From positions 1-64,000 of the forward strand of contig NZ_BQIP01000018.1 of assembly GCF_021602585.1 (NCBI RefSeq): a stretch of DNA of 64,000 nucleotides, given 5' to 3'. Below, one piece after another: positions 49,798-57,334 of the stretch. The translations under genes and the position numbers were made by a program. Each line of letters starts with the position of its first letter. Position 1 is the stretch's first letter. The stretch comes from Pseudomonas faucium (GTDB taxonomy: Bacteria > Pseudomonadota > Gammaproteobacteria > Pseudomonadales > Pseudomonadaceae). The notes beneath the pieces are model-generated. The model saw nothing but the letters and a program-made list of their open reading frames with translations, searched no databases and was not told the origin of the DNA.

Positions 49798-50541
49798 TCA
49801 AGCGGCCAGCAACTGGGGCAACGAGGCCATCAGCATGGCCACCCCGGACAGGGTCAGCAAACCCAGCACCACGCGGCGGAACGCTTGCTCGCTGATACCC
49901 AGGTACACCCGCGTGCCGAACAGCGCCGGCAAGGCCATGGCCAGCAGCACCACGCCGAACGAGGGCAGCATGTCGCGGGTGACCACGCCGGTGCCCAGGT
50001 AGGTGAGCATGGTTACCGCCAGCATCGACAGGTTGAAGTTCTGGATGACCGCGCGCTGGGTATCACGCTCGAAGCCGCGCAAGGTACACCACAGTGTAGG
50101 CACTGTGCCGGTAAAGCCGCCGATGCCGCCCAGCGCCCCGCCGAGCATGCCCACGGCGCCGTCGGCCAGGCGGTTGCCCGGCAGCCTGGGCAGGCGCGGC
50201 GCCAACAGCATCAACGGGCACCACAGCACCAGCAGCGTGCCGAACACGGCCTTGAACCAGAGCATGTTGAGGTACGGCAGCACCCACACCCCCAGCGGGA
50301 TGCCGGCCAGGCCGCCGAGCACGAAGGGCCACAACAGCGGCCAGCTGAAGCCGCGGCGCACGCTGAACACGGCGATCAGCTGGCCGGCGAGGCTGCCGAA
50401 CACGGTCAGCGAGGCCGCCAGGCGCGGCTCCAGGCCCCAGGCCCAGAACGACATGGCGACCATGCCGAAGGCGAAGCCGGAAAGGCCCTGGACGAAACCG
50501 GCAACGATGGCGCCGAGGGCGATGAGGTAGAGCGAGTCCAT
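49798..50541 (-). CDS. TauE/SafE-family permease
   Basis: A 247-residue inner-membrane protein with about eight hydrophobic segments. Signatures are GAIVAGFVQGLSGFAFGMVAMSFW in the first repeat and GGALGGIGGFTGTVPTLWCTLRGFERDTQRAVIQNFNLSML in the second. Members export or import sulfite, sulfoacetate, taurine derivatives or other organic anions. ATG 50541 is the first before the conserved region; upstream in-frame sequence is REP DNA. It is not in an operon with a sulfonate enzyme here. It is oriented the same way as codA but separated by a REP pair. Confidence 0.9.
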   Translation of the reverse strand: MDSLYLIALGAIVAGFVQGLSGFAFGMVAMSFWAWGLEPRLAASLTVFGSLAGQLIAVFSVRRGFSWPLLWPFVLGGLAGIPLGVWVLPYLNMLWFKAVFGTLLVLWCPLMLLAPRLPRLPGNRLADGAVGMLGGALGGIGGFTGTVPTLWCTLRGFERDTQRAVIQNFNLSMLAVTMLTYLGTGVVTRDMLPSFGVVLLAMALPALFGTRVYLGISEQAFRRVVLGLLTLSGVAMLMASLPQLLAA

Positions 50542-50628
50542 AGGGGCTTGGCAGTTTGGCTTGAGTCGGTGCCATACGATGCCAGAGCTGGCGGCGGATG
50601 TCTGCGCCTGGGCAAACACCGCTGACAT

Positions 50629-50713
50629 TGTGGGAGCCGGCTTGCCGGCGATCACCGGCGCAGCCGGTGCCCTGCACCGCGGTGTCTGCATCGCCGGCAA
50701 GCCGGCTCCCACA
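50629..50713. repeat. REP pair, everted arrangement, copy of 11388-11472
   Basis: tgtgggagccggcttgccggcga at 50629-50651 and its reverse complement at 50691-50713. The 39-base spacer (tcaccggcgcagccggtgcc...) is the reverse complement of that at 11411-11449 with only a few differences. Confidence 0.9.
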
Positions 50714-50729
50714 AAGCGTGGTGAACGCT

Positions 50730-51968
50730 TCAGGCGAAGCGTTCGATCTGCGCCGGGGTGCGCCGCATCAGCACCTTGCCGTGGCGCACCGACACCCGTG
50801 CATGCCCCTGGCTGCGGACCATCTCGTAGTCATCGGCTGCCGACAGCAACAAAAGGTTCGCCGGGCGCCCCACTTCGATGCCATAGCGCTCACCCAGGTT
50901 GAGGGTGCGGGCGCTGTTGTCGGTGATCAGGTCCAGGCAGCGCTGCAAGTCCTCGTAGCCGAGCATGTGGCAGATGTGCAGGCCGGCCTCGAGGATGCGC
51001 AGGATGTTGCCGTTGCCCAGCGGGTACCACGGGTCGACAATCGAATCCTGGCCAAAGCAGACGTTCATCCCGGCCCGGTCGATTTCCGCCACGCGGGTCA
51101 GGCCGCGGCGTTTCGGGTAGGTGTCGAAGCGCCCCTGCAGGTGGATGCTTTCGGTCGGGCACGAGACGAAGTTGATGCCCGACATCTTCAGCAAGCGGAA
51201 CAGCTTGGAGCAGTAGGCATTGTCATACGAGCCCATGGCCGTGGTGTGGCTCGCCGTCACCCGCGCGCCCATGCCACGCACCCTCGCCTCTTCGGCCAGC
51301 ACTTCGAGAAAACGCGACTGCGGGTCGTCGGTCTCGTCGCAATGCACATCCACCAGGCAACCGGTGCGCTCGGCCAGTTCCATCAGGAACTTCACCGACG
51401 ACACGCCCTGGTCGCGGGTGTTTTCAAAGTGCGGGATGCCGCCCACCACATCGGCGCCCATGGCCACCGCCTCGGTCATCAGCGCCCGGCCGTTGGCATA
51501 CGACTCGATGCCCTCCTGGGGGAAGGCGACGATCTGCAGGTCGACCAGCGCGCGCACTTCCTCGCGCACCTCGACCATGGCCTTGAGCGCGGTGAGCTTG
51601 GGGTCGGTGACGTCGACGTGGGTGCGCACATGCTGGATACCGTGGTCCACCAGCATGCCGATGGTCTTCTTGGCGCGGGTCTTGATGTCGTCGTGGGTAG
51701 TGATCGCCTTGCGCTCGGCCCAGCGCTCGATGCCTTCGAACAGGGTGCCGCTCATGTTCCAGTTCGGCTCGCCTGCGGTGAGGGTCGCGTCCAGGTGGAT
51801 GTGCGGCTCGACGAAGGGCGCCACCACCAGGTTCTGCTGGGCGTCCAGGTCGTCGCCGGCGGCAGCGACTACCTCGGCCTGGGGCACGATGGCGGCGATG
51901 CGCTCGCCCTGCAGTTCGATGCGGAACAAGCCGGCCTTGCCGCGCAGGCGTGCGTTGATGATGTTCAT
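50730..51968 (-). CDS. codA: Cytosine deaminase
   Basis: A 412-residue amidohydrolase that follows E. coli CodA closely in sequence order. It deaminates cytosine to uracil and ammonia. Metal and catalytic residues are present: H56 and H58 (EPHIHLD), H209 and E212 (VHCDETDD), H241 (ASHTTAM) and D308 (FGQDS). The residue after D308 is Ser, where E. coli CodA has Asp (D314), and the one before is Gln, where E. coli has His. D314 touches the substrate in E. coli, so specificity may differ. AAGGAGT overlaps the end of pucR. Third gene of codB-pucR-codA. Confidence 0.94.
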   Translation of the reverse strand: MNIINARLRGKAGLFRIELQGERIAAIVPQAEVVAAAGDDLDAQQNLVVAPFVEPHIHLDATLTAGEPNWNMSGTLFEGIERWAERKAITTHDDIKTRAKKTIGMLVDHGIQHVRTHVDVTDPKLTALKAMVEVREEVRALVDLQIVAFPQEGIESYANGRALMTEAVAMGADVVGGIPHFENTRDQGVSSVKFLMELAERTGCLVDVHCDETDDPQSRFLEVLAEEARVRGMGARVTASHTTAMGSYDNAYCSKLFRLLKMSGINFVSCPTESIHLQGRFDTYPKRRGLTRVAEIDRAGMNVCFGQDSIVDPWYPLGNGNILRILEAGLHICHMLGYEDLQRCLDLITDNSARTLNLGERYGIEVGRPANLLLLSAADDYEMVRSQGHARVSVRHGKVLMRRTPAQIERFA

Positions 51969-51972
51969 GGAG

Positions 51973-53190
51973 TTACTCCTTGCCTTGGGCTTCGGTCATG
52001 CGCCATATCAGCATAGCGACCGCAGCATTCATGCGAAAAAGCGGGTCGTCCAGGGACTGCCCGCTCAGTTGTTCGATGCGTTGCATCCGTTGGTTGATGG
52101 TGTTGCGGTGCACACCCAGGCGCTGCCCGGCCTTGAGGCCGTTGCCGTTTTCCATGAGCAGGGCATCGAGGGTGTGCAACAAGGTATTGGGCTGCTTGCG
52201 CCCGGGGCTGCGCAGCGGGCCGAGGGTCTGGCTGACGAAGTCGTCGAGCAGCGAACGGTCGACCACCCCTTGCAGCAAGCGCAGCACGCCCAGCTCGCTG
52301 AAGTCGCAAAGGCCGCTGGCCGGGCGCAGGTTCTGCGCCACCTCCAGCGCCTGGCGCGCTTCGTTCAGGGCCTGGCGGTAGCGGGCACAGTCCTCGGCGG
52401 GGCTGGAAAGGCCCATGAACAGGCTCATCTCGCCCGCCAGCTCGGCCAGTTGCCGGTGCAGGCCAGCCAGGGCTGCGCGCAGGTCGGGCGCGTCGGGCAA
52501 CAGCAGCACGAACAAGTCCCCGGCCAATTGCGCCGTGACCGCTTCGGGCCGGCTGCGGCACCAGGCTTCCAGCACGTCTTCCAGTGCCTGCCGGGTGCCT
52601 TGCCACAGGCGCTCGCCCTGGGCCAGGCCGTGCCGTTCGAACAGCCCGTCGACCGCCGACAGGCGCAGCGCCACCAGCCGGCGCGGGCCGTCCAGCGCCA
52701 GTTGCAGGTGCGCCGCACGCTGGCGGGCGATGGCCAGGCTGGGGTAATCGCCGGTCAGCAACTGGCCGAGGATGTCGTTGCGCGAACGCCGCTCCTGGGT
52801 CATCTGGACCAGCGCGGTACCGATCAGGTGGGTGACCACCACCATCTTCAGCGCATAGGGCTGCTCGATCAGCGGCAGGCCCAGCTGCTCGGCGCGGGCG
52901 ATGACCGCAGGCGGTATGCGCTGGATGAACGAGCCACCGGTGAGGATCACCATGCCGGCGATGCCCACCGCCTCGCCATCCTCCACCAGGCTCAGCAGGT
53001 TGCCCTCGCCACGCGGGTGGTTGATGCCGGTGACGAACACCAGCTCGCCGCCCATCACCCATTCGGCGATGCCTTCGTTCTCCGCCACGTAGGGCCAGCG
53101 CACGCGCCGCTGCAGGTGGCGGGCGCCGGCGCGCACGCGCATGTCTTGCAGGCCCGGCAGGCACAGCAGTTGTTCAAGTGCCAGGCTCAC
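51973..53190 (-). CDS. PucR-family transcriptional regulator in the cytosine operon
   Basis: A 405-residue regulator. The N-terminal PucR-type domain covers about residues 1-125 ([30 protein letters not shown]), a GGDEF-like/CdaR linker follows, and a C-terminal helix-turn-helix ([41 protein letters not shown]). PucR proteins regulate purine and pyrimidine use. The start is GTG at 53190, overlapping the codB stop as GTGA; the frame stays open further upstream only because codB is read in another frame. It ends four bases before codA. Lying between transporter and enzyme, it is probably an autoregulated, cytosine-responsive activator. Confidence 0.93.
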   Translation of the reverse strand: MSLALEQLLCLPGLQDMRVRAGARHLQRRVRWPYVAENEGIAEWVMGGELVFVTGINHPRGEGNLLSLVEDGEAVGIAGMVILTGGSFIQRIPPAVIARAEQLGLPLIEQPYALKMVVVTHLIGTALVQMTQERRSRNDILGQLLTGDYPSLAIARQRAAHLQLALDGPRRLVALRLSAVDGLFERHGLAQGERLWQGTRQALEDVLEAWCRSRPEAVTAQLAGDLFVLLLPDAPDLRAALAGLHRQLAELAGEMSLFMGLSSPAEDCARYRQALNEARQALEVAQNLRPASGLCDFSELGVLRLLQGVVDRSLLDDFVSQTLGPLRSPGRKQPNTLLHTLDALLMENGNGLKAGQRLGVHRNTINQRMQRIEQLSGQSLDDPLFRMNAAVAMLIWRMTEAQGKE

Positions 53191-54452
53191 TGCTCGGCCT
53201 CGGCCTGGCCCAGAACCTGGCGCCGGCCACGCAGCTCGAGCAGCAGGATGTAGCACAGCGCCGAGGCGCTGATGCCCACCAGCGGCGCGACCCACGGCGA
53301 GGCGTAGGCCAGCACCGCGCCGACGGCATAGGCGAACAGCCCGGCAACGTTGTAGCGCGGCAGGCTGACCGAGGCCAGCGCCGGGTACTTGCCACGGTGG
53401 CGGTACCAGAAGTCGGCCATGATCACCCCACCCACCGGCGGGATGATCGAGCCCAGCAGCACCAGGAACGGGATCAGCATTTCGTACATGCCACCGATCG
53501 CCAGCAGGATGCCGACACCCGCGGCCGCCAGGGTCATGCTGCGCCGGCGTTCGCTGCGCAGCAGGTGGCAGGCCGCCGCCGAGACGTTGTAGATGGTCGG
53601 CCCCTGGATGGTCCACAGGTTCAGGCAGAGCATCACCACCGCCGCGAACGACAGGCCCTGAAGCATCATCACCTCGACGATGTCGGCCTGCTGGTAGACC
53701 ATCGCGCACCAGGCCCCCGCCACCACCATCAGGCCGTTGCCGAGCAGGAACGCGACGATGCTGGCGGTGACTGCCACCCGCCCGCTGCGCGACAGGCGCG
53801 TCCAGTTGGTGGCCTGGGTGGCGCCGCTGGCGAAGGTGCCGAAGACCATGGTCACTGCGGCCGAGAAGGTCAGGGTTTCATGCGGCACCAGCGCGGCGAG
53901 CTGCTGCAGGCCGCCGACATCACGGGTGGCGATCACCATGGAGATCACCAGCAGCGCGAACATCAGCGGCACCGACACCCGCGACAGCAGGTCCAGGCCC
54001 TTGAAGCCGACGATGGCGGTAATGCTGAAGCCCAGCCCGAACAGCACCATCAGCGGCACCGTGAAGCCAGGCGCCAGCCCCAGCAGCTTGACCAGCACGA
54101 TGGCCACCGTGGCGGTGCCCCAGGCGTACCAGCCAAGTTCGGCGAAACCGAGCAGAAAGTCCGAAAGCCGGCTGCCCGCCTCACCGAAGCAGAAGCGGCC
54201 CATGAGCACGGTATTGAGCCCGCTGCGCGAGGCGATGAACGCCAGCGCTGCGGCATACAGCGCCAACAGGCTGTTGCCGATGACGGCGACCCAGAGCATG
54301 TCGACGAAGCCGAAGGCCATGCCCAGCTTGCCGCCGGCGAACATGGTGCCGGTGAAGAAGGTGAAGCTGAACAGCACCATGGCGATCGGCAACAGGCCCT
54401 TGCGCGCATGCTGGGGCGCTTCGCACAGGGGGAATTCGGAGGGTGAGCTCAT
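53187..54452 (-). CDS. codB: Cytosine permease (NCS1 family)
   Basis: A 421-residue inner-membrane permease with about twelve segments, the same size as E. coli CodB. NCS1 features are visible: GLLPIAMVLFSFTFFTGTMFAGGKLGMAFG in segment 1-2, then GFAELGWYAWGTATVA and FGLGFSITAIVGFKGLDLLSRVSVPLMF. It imports cytosine with a cation for CodA. The start at 54452 removes a non-conserved upstream extension. It is first in the codB-pucR-codA operon. The divergent gap to the GST gene (54453-54731) holds the promoter and a possible leader peptide on the other strand. Confidence 0.93.
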   Translation of the reverse strand: MSSPSEFPLCEAPQHARKGLLPIAMVLFSFTFFTGTMFAGGKLGMAFGFVDMLWVAVIGNSLLALYAAALAFIASRSGLNTVLMGRFCFGEAGSRLSDFLLGFAELGWYAWGTATVAIVLVKLLGLAPGFTVPLMVLFGLGFSITAIVGFKGLDLLSRVSVPLMFALLVISMVIATRDVGGLQQLAALVPHETLTFSAAVTMVFGTFASGATQATNWTRLSRSGRVAVTASIVAFLLGNGLMVVAGAWCAMVYQQADIVEVMMLQGLSFAAVVMLCLNLWTIQGPTIYNVSAAACHLLRSERRRSMTLAAAGVGILLAIGGMYEMLIPFLVLLGSIIPPVGGVIMADFWYRHRGKYPALASVSLPRYNVAGLFAYAVGAVLAYASPWVAPLVGISASALCYILLLELRGRRQVLGQAEAEQ

Positions 54453-54630
54453 GGTCGGGGTGCTCCGGGTAGTAGGTGCAGCGGCAAGAGCAATATGCGG
54501 GCCGCTTTTGCAGGGGCTGGAAAAGCCGAAAAAAGCAGGCGCGAGGCATAGGAAAACCGGTGCAACATGCACAGTAAAGCGCCGATCGGGCGCGATCGAT
54601 GTGTGCTGCGTGACTTATTTGGAGGCAAAT

Positions 54631-54678
54631 ATGCACCAATTCGGCACAGCCCTGGGTAGTTTTCACCCAGCCCCTTGA
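54631..54678 (+). CDS. Possible 15-residue leader peptide
   Basis: ATG at 54631 has GGAGG at 54621-54625 with a five-base spacer, the strongest Shine-Dalgarno in its vicinity. The peptide [15 protein letters not shown] ends at TGA 54676-54678, 53 bases before the GST gene. A hairpin (ctgggt/acccag) lies inside the frame. A translated leader that controls GST expression is conceivable. The same residues also end an open frame antisense to codB, so coding is unproven. Confidence 0.35.
   Translation: MHQFGTALGSFHPAP
54652..54670 (+). promoter_or_regulatory. Small hairpin in the GST leader
   Basis: ctgggt at 54652-54657 pairs with acccag at 54665-54670, loop agttttc. It lies within the putative leader-peptide frame, so a ribosome there would open it. 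Upstream of the GST start by 62 bases. Confidence 0.4.
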
Positions 54679-54731
54679 CCCAGATCATGGCCTGTCGGAC
54701 GATCGGCGCTTCCCCGAGCAAGGACCACGGC

Positions 54732-55355
54732 ATGTTACGGATACTGGGCAGAGCGTCTTCCATCAACGTGCGCAAGGTCCTCTGGGCCTGCGTCGAATTC
54801 GATATCCCGTTCCAGCGCGAAGACTGGGGCACGGGCTTCAAGCCCACCAGCAGCGCGGAATTTATCGCCCTCAACCCCAACGCCATGGTGCCGGTGATCC
54901 AGGATGGCGACTTCACTCTTTGGGAGTCCAACAGCATCATCCGCTACCTCGCCAACCGCTATGGCGATGCCGCCTGCTACCCCACCGAGGCAATCGCCCG
55001 GGCCCGCGTGGACCAGTGGATCGACTGGCAGGCCTCGGACCTGAACCGCGCCTGGAGCTATGCCTTCCAGTCGCTGGTACGCCACTCCCCGGCGCACCAG
55101 GACCCGCAGGCGCTGGCCGAGGGCTGCGCGCAGTGGGCGCACAACATGCAGATCCTCGAGCGCCAGCTCGCCGCCACCGGTGCCTACGTGGCAGGTGAGC
55201 ACTTCACCCTGGCCGACATCCCCATCGGGCTGTCGGTGAACCGCTGGTTCGAGACGCCCTTCGAGCACCCGCCGCTGCCAGCGGTGAGCGCGTACTTCGA
55301 GCGCCTCACCGCACGCCGCGGCTTCGTCGCCCACGGCCGCAACGGCACGCCTTGA
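54732..55355 (+). CDS. Glutathione S-transferase family protein
   Basis: A 207-residue GST. The N-terminal thioredoxin-like domain ([30 protein letters not shown]) carries the Ser-Ser start typical of beta/theta-like bacterial members; [31 protein letters not shown] holds the cis-Pro and Glu-Ser glutathione-binding pair. The C-terminal helical domain has [17 protein letters not shown] near 160. Substrate unknown. ATG 54732 has AAGGA eight bases before; an in-frame ATG at 54675 lacks this. Divergent from codB and not related in role to the GST at 20666 beyond the fold. Confidence 0.92.
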   Translation: MLRILGRASSINVRKVLWACVEFDIPFQREDWGTGFKPTSSAEFIALNPNAMVPVIQDGDFTLWESNSIIRYLANRYGDAACYPTEAIARARVDQWIDWQASDLNRAWSYAFQSLVRHSPAHQDPQALAEGCAQWAHNMQILERQLAATGAYVAGEHFTLADIPIGLSVNRWFETPFEHPPLPAVSAYFERLTARRGFVAHGRNGTP

Positions 55356-55397
55356 ATCGCCCGCACGGTGCCCGGCGCAATTGCCCGGGCGCCCCGC

Positions 55398-55403
55398 TAT
55401 AAT
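55398..55403 (+). promoter_or_regulatory. Consensus -10 box upstream of lipoprotein gene
   Basis: A perfect TATAAT, 35 bases before the lipoprotein ATG. The matching -35 hexamer at the usual spacing is poor (gcgcaa), so the call rests on the -10 alone. Confidence 0.45.
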
Positions 55404-55438
55404 CGCCGCTCTGAAACACCCGCCCAAGGCCCACCTCC

Positions 55439-55924
55439 ATGCCCCGCTTGCCGAAGTTGCTGTTGCCCCTGCTGTTCGCTGCCGCGCTCTGCGCCTGCGA
55501 CCAGAAGCCCACCCGTGAAGCACAGATCCTGGCCAACCTGCCCTTGCAGGAAGCCTACGAGCACAACATCGAGCGCATGGCCGCGCTGCTGCAGCGCACC
55601 CACCCGCAGCTCGACGAGCAGGCCATCGGCGCGGTGCTGCGCAAGCACCTCACGGTCGAGGACCAGCGCCAGGACCTGTTCAAGCTCTACAGCGAGCAGA
55701 ACTTCAGCGACGCCGAATTCGCCAGCATCGTCGCCGCCACCCGCGACCCGGCCAAGGCCCGGGCCATGGAAGACACCGAAGCGGGCAAGCAACTGAGCGC
55801 CAAGCTCACCCGGCTGATGCGCGAGACCGCGCGCGATCCGAAGGTGCAGGCGCTGGCCGAGCAGCGCATGCAGCAGGTGGAGGACGAATTGGCCGAGCAG
55901 GAAGAAAAAGCTCTACTACGCTAG
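55439..55924 (+). CDS. Small lipoprotein of unknown function
   Basis: A 161-residue lipoprotein. The signal has Arg and Lys near the N-terminus, a hydrophobic core (LLLPLLFAAAL) and lipobox ALCAC with Cys 20. The residue after Cys is Asp, which in enterobacteria favours retention in the inner membrane; in Pseudomonas the rule is weaker. The mature part is mostly helical and highly charged (REAQILANLPLQEAYEHNIERMAALLQ, then LTRLMRETARDPKVQALAEQRMQQVEDELAEQEEKA), suggesting a helical bundle. No family name comes to mind. A TATAAT box precedes it. Confidence 0.85.
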   Translation: MPRLPKLLLPLLFAAALCACDQKPTREAQILANLPLQEAYEHNIERMAALLQRTHPQLDEQAIGAVLRKHLTVEDQRQDLFKLYSEQNFSDAEFASIVAATRDPAKARAMEDTEAGKQLSAKLTRLMRETARDPKVQALAEQRMQQVEDELAEQEEKALLR

Positions 55925-55936
55925 TTGTAACAAGTG

Positions 55937-55965
55937 TTGTCATAAAACTGTCGTCTTTCGGTCAT
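55937..55965 (+). promoter_or_regulatory. Pho box candidate
   Basis: Three direct heptamers with 11-base periodicity: TTGTCAT (55937-55943), CTGTCGT (55948-55954) and CGGTCAT (55959-55965), separated by AAAA and CTTT. The PhoB consensus is repeated CTGTCAT with four-base AT-rich spacers. A -10-like TAGGAT at 55965-55970 follows, fitting a PhoB-type promoter that lacks a -35. It is 48 bases upstream of the ParA-like gene. Confidence 0.6.
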
Positions 55966-56012
55966 AGGATTGACCCCAACCTGACATTTCCCCCTTCATG
56001 GATGAGCGTCTC

Positions 56013-56789
56013 ATGCGTCGTGTGGTTTTCAATCAGAAAGGTGGCGTGGGCAAATCGAGCATTGCCTGCAACCTGGCCGCAGCCAGCGCCGCCGAGGGCT
56101 ATCGCACACTGCTGGTCGACCTCGACCCGCAGGCCAACGCCACCTACTACCTCACCGGGCTGACCGACGACGCCATCCCCGCCGGCATCGCCGACTTCTT
56201 CCGCCAGACCCTCTCGCCCACGCTCGCCGCCGGCAAGAAGCACCGCGTGGCGGTCACCCAGACGCGCTACCCCAACCTGCACCTGGTCACCGCCAGCCCC
56301 GACCTCAGCGACCTGCAGAGCAAGCTGGAGAGCAAGTTCAAGATCAACAAGCTGCGCAAGCTGCTGGTGGAGCTGGGCGAAGACTACGAACGCATCTACA
56401 TCGACACCCCGCCTGCACTGAACTTCTACACTTTCAGCGCCCTGGTGGCGGCCGAGCGCCTGCTGATTCCATTCGACTGCGACAGCTTCTCGCGCCAGGC
56501 GCTGTACAGCGTCATGGCCGAAGTCGAGGAACTGCGCCAGGACCACAACCCGGCGCTGCAGGTCGAAGGCGTGGTGGTCAACCAGTTCGCCGGGCGCACG
56601 GCGTTGCACCAGACCCTGGTCGATCATCTGCGCAGCGAAGGCCTGCCGGTGTTGCCGGTGTACCTGAGCAGCTCGATCAAGATGCGTGAATCGCACCAGG
56701 TCTCGGTGCCGCTGGTGCACCTGGCGCCGCGGCACAGGCTGGCGCAGGAGTTCGTCGAGCTGCTCGATGCCCTGGAGCGGGCCGCCTAG
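56013..56789 (+). CDS. Orphan ParA/Soj-family ATPase
   Basis: A 258-residue ParA-type ATPase without a partner ParB. Deviant Walker A is KGGVGKSS at residues 9-16, then DLDPQANATYYL near 42, and the Walker B-like region YERIYIDTPPALNFYTFSAL at about 125. Members position cargo such as chemotaxis arrays, carboxysomes, flagella or conjugation machinery; the cargo here is unknown. ATG at 56013 gives the family N-terminus RRVVFNQKGGVGKS; an ATG at 55998 would add five residues. A Pho box lies 48 bases upstream, so phosphate limitation may induce it. Flanked by an unrelated lipoprotein and a DUF2946 gene. Confidence 0.93.
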   Translation: MRRVVFNQKGGVGKSSIACNLAAASAAEGYRTLLVDLDPQANATYYLTGLTDDAIPAGIADFFRQTLSPTLAAGKKHRVAVTQTRYPNLHLVTASPDLSDLQSKLESKFKINKLRKLLVELGEDYERIYIDTPPALNFYTFSALVAAERLLIPFDCDSFSRQALYSVMAEVEELRQDHNPALQVEGVVVNQFAGRTALHQTLVDHLRSEGLPVLPVYLSSSIKMRESHQVSVPLVHLAPRHRLAQEFVELLDALERAA

Positions 56790-56852
56790 CTGCGACAACC
56801 TGCCGCGCCCAAGGGCTACCCGACCGTTCGTCCGGGTGGTAGATTCGCCGCC

Positions 56853-57263
56853 ATGAAAACCACCCGGCAGACCCGCACGCTGACCGCCTGGACGCTCTAT
56901 GCCAGCGTCCTGTTCAGCCTATTGCTGTGCGGCCTGCACCATGGCCAGATGGGCGGCCTGCGCCTGGCCGGCCTGGAAGGCGGGTTCTGCTCGATCAACA
57001 GCGAGCACGGCGTGGCCATCGACCTCGATGGCGCCGGCGGCGACCAGCACATGGCCCAGCTCGACTGCCCGGTGTGTTCCTCGTTCGGCATGGCCGTGCC
57101 GCTGAGCAGCGCCGGCTGGTCGTTCGCCCCGGCCCACAGCGCCGCCAGCTCGCCGATCGTGGTGCGCAGCTGGGCGCAGCCGCCGCCACGCTACCAACGC
57201 CCTGCCCTCAACCCCCGCGCCTCCCCCGCCGTCTTCCCCGCTGCAGCCTTGCATTTCGCCTGA
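56853..57263 (+). CDS. DUF2946 protein, likely metal-linked
   Basis: A 136-residue exported or membrane-anchored protein: N-terminal hydrophobic segment at 11-27 (AWTLYASVLFSLLLCGL), then the DUF2946 features HHGQMGG and DCPVCSSFGMAVPLS with a Cys-x-x-Cys pair, and a Pro-rich tail. DUF2946 genes commonly precede TonB receptors for copper or other metal chelates in Pseudomonas, as here (receptor starts 71 bases later). The conserved His and Cys residues suggest metal handling in the periplasm; its activity is not established. Confidence 0.85.
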   Translation: MKTTRQTRTLTAWTLYASVLFSLLLCGLHHGQMGGLRLAGLEGGFCSINSEHGVAIDLDGAGGDQHMAQLDCPVCSSFGMAVPLSSAGWSFAPAHSAASSPIVVRSWAQPPPRYQRPALNPRASPAVFPAAALHFA

Positions 57264-57334
57264 CCACTGATAAGCCGGGCGCGCCTGCGCGCGTGCGTGG
57301 TCAGCCATGACCCTTGCGTGGAAGACATAAAAAC

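Noticed and set aside
54624-54638. Sigma-54-like promoter for codB on the minus strand (TGG...TTTGC)
   Set aside because: The spacing between the GG and GC elements is one base short and the -24 hexamer is poor.
56013-56789. Plasmid partition system or integrated plasmid
   Set aside because: ParA stands alone; there is no ParB, parS-like repeat or replication gene, and flanking genes are ordinary chromosomal ones.
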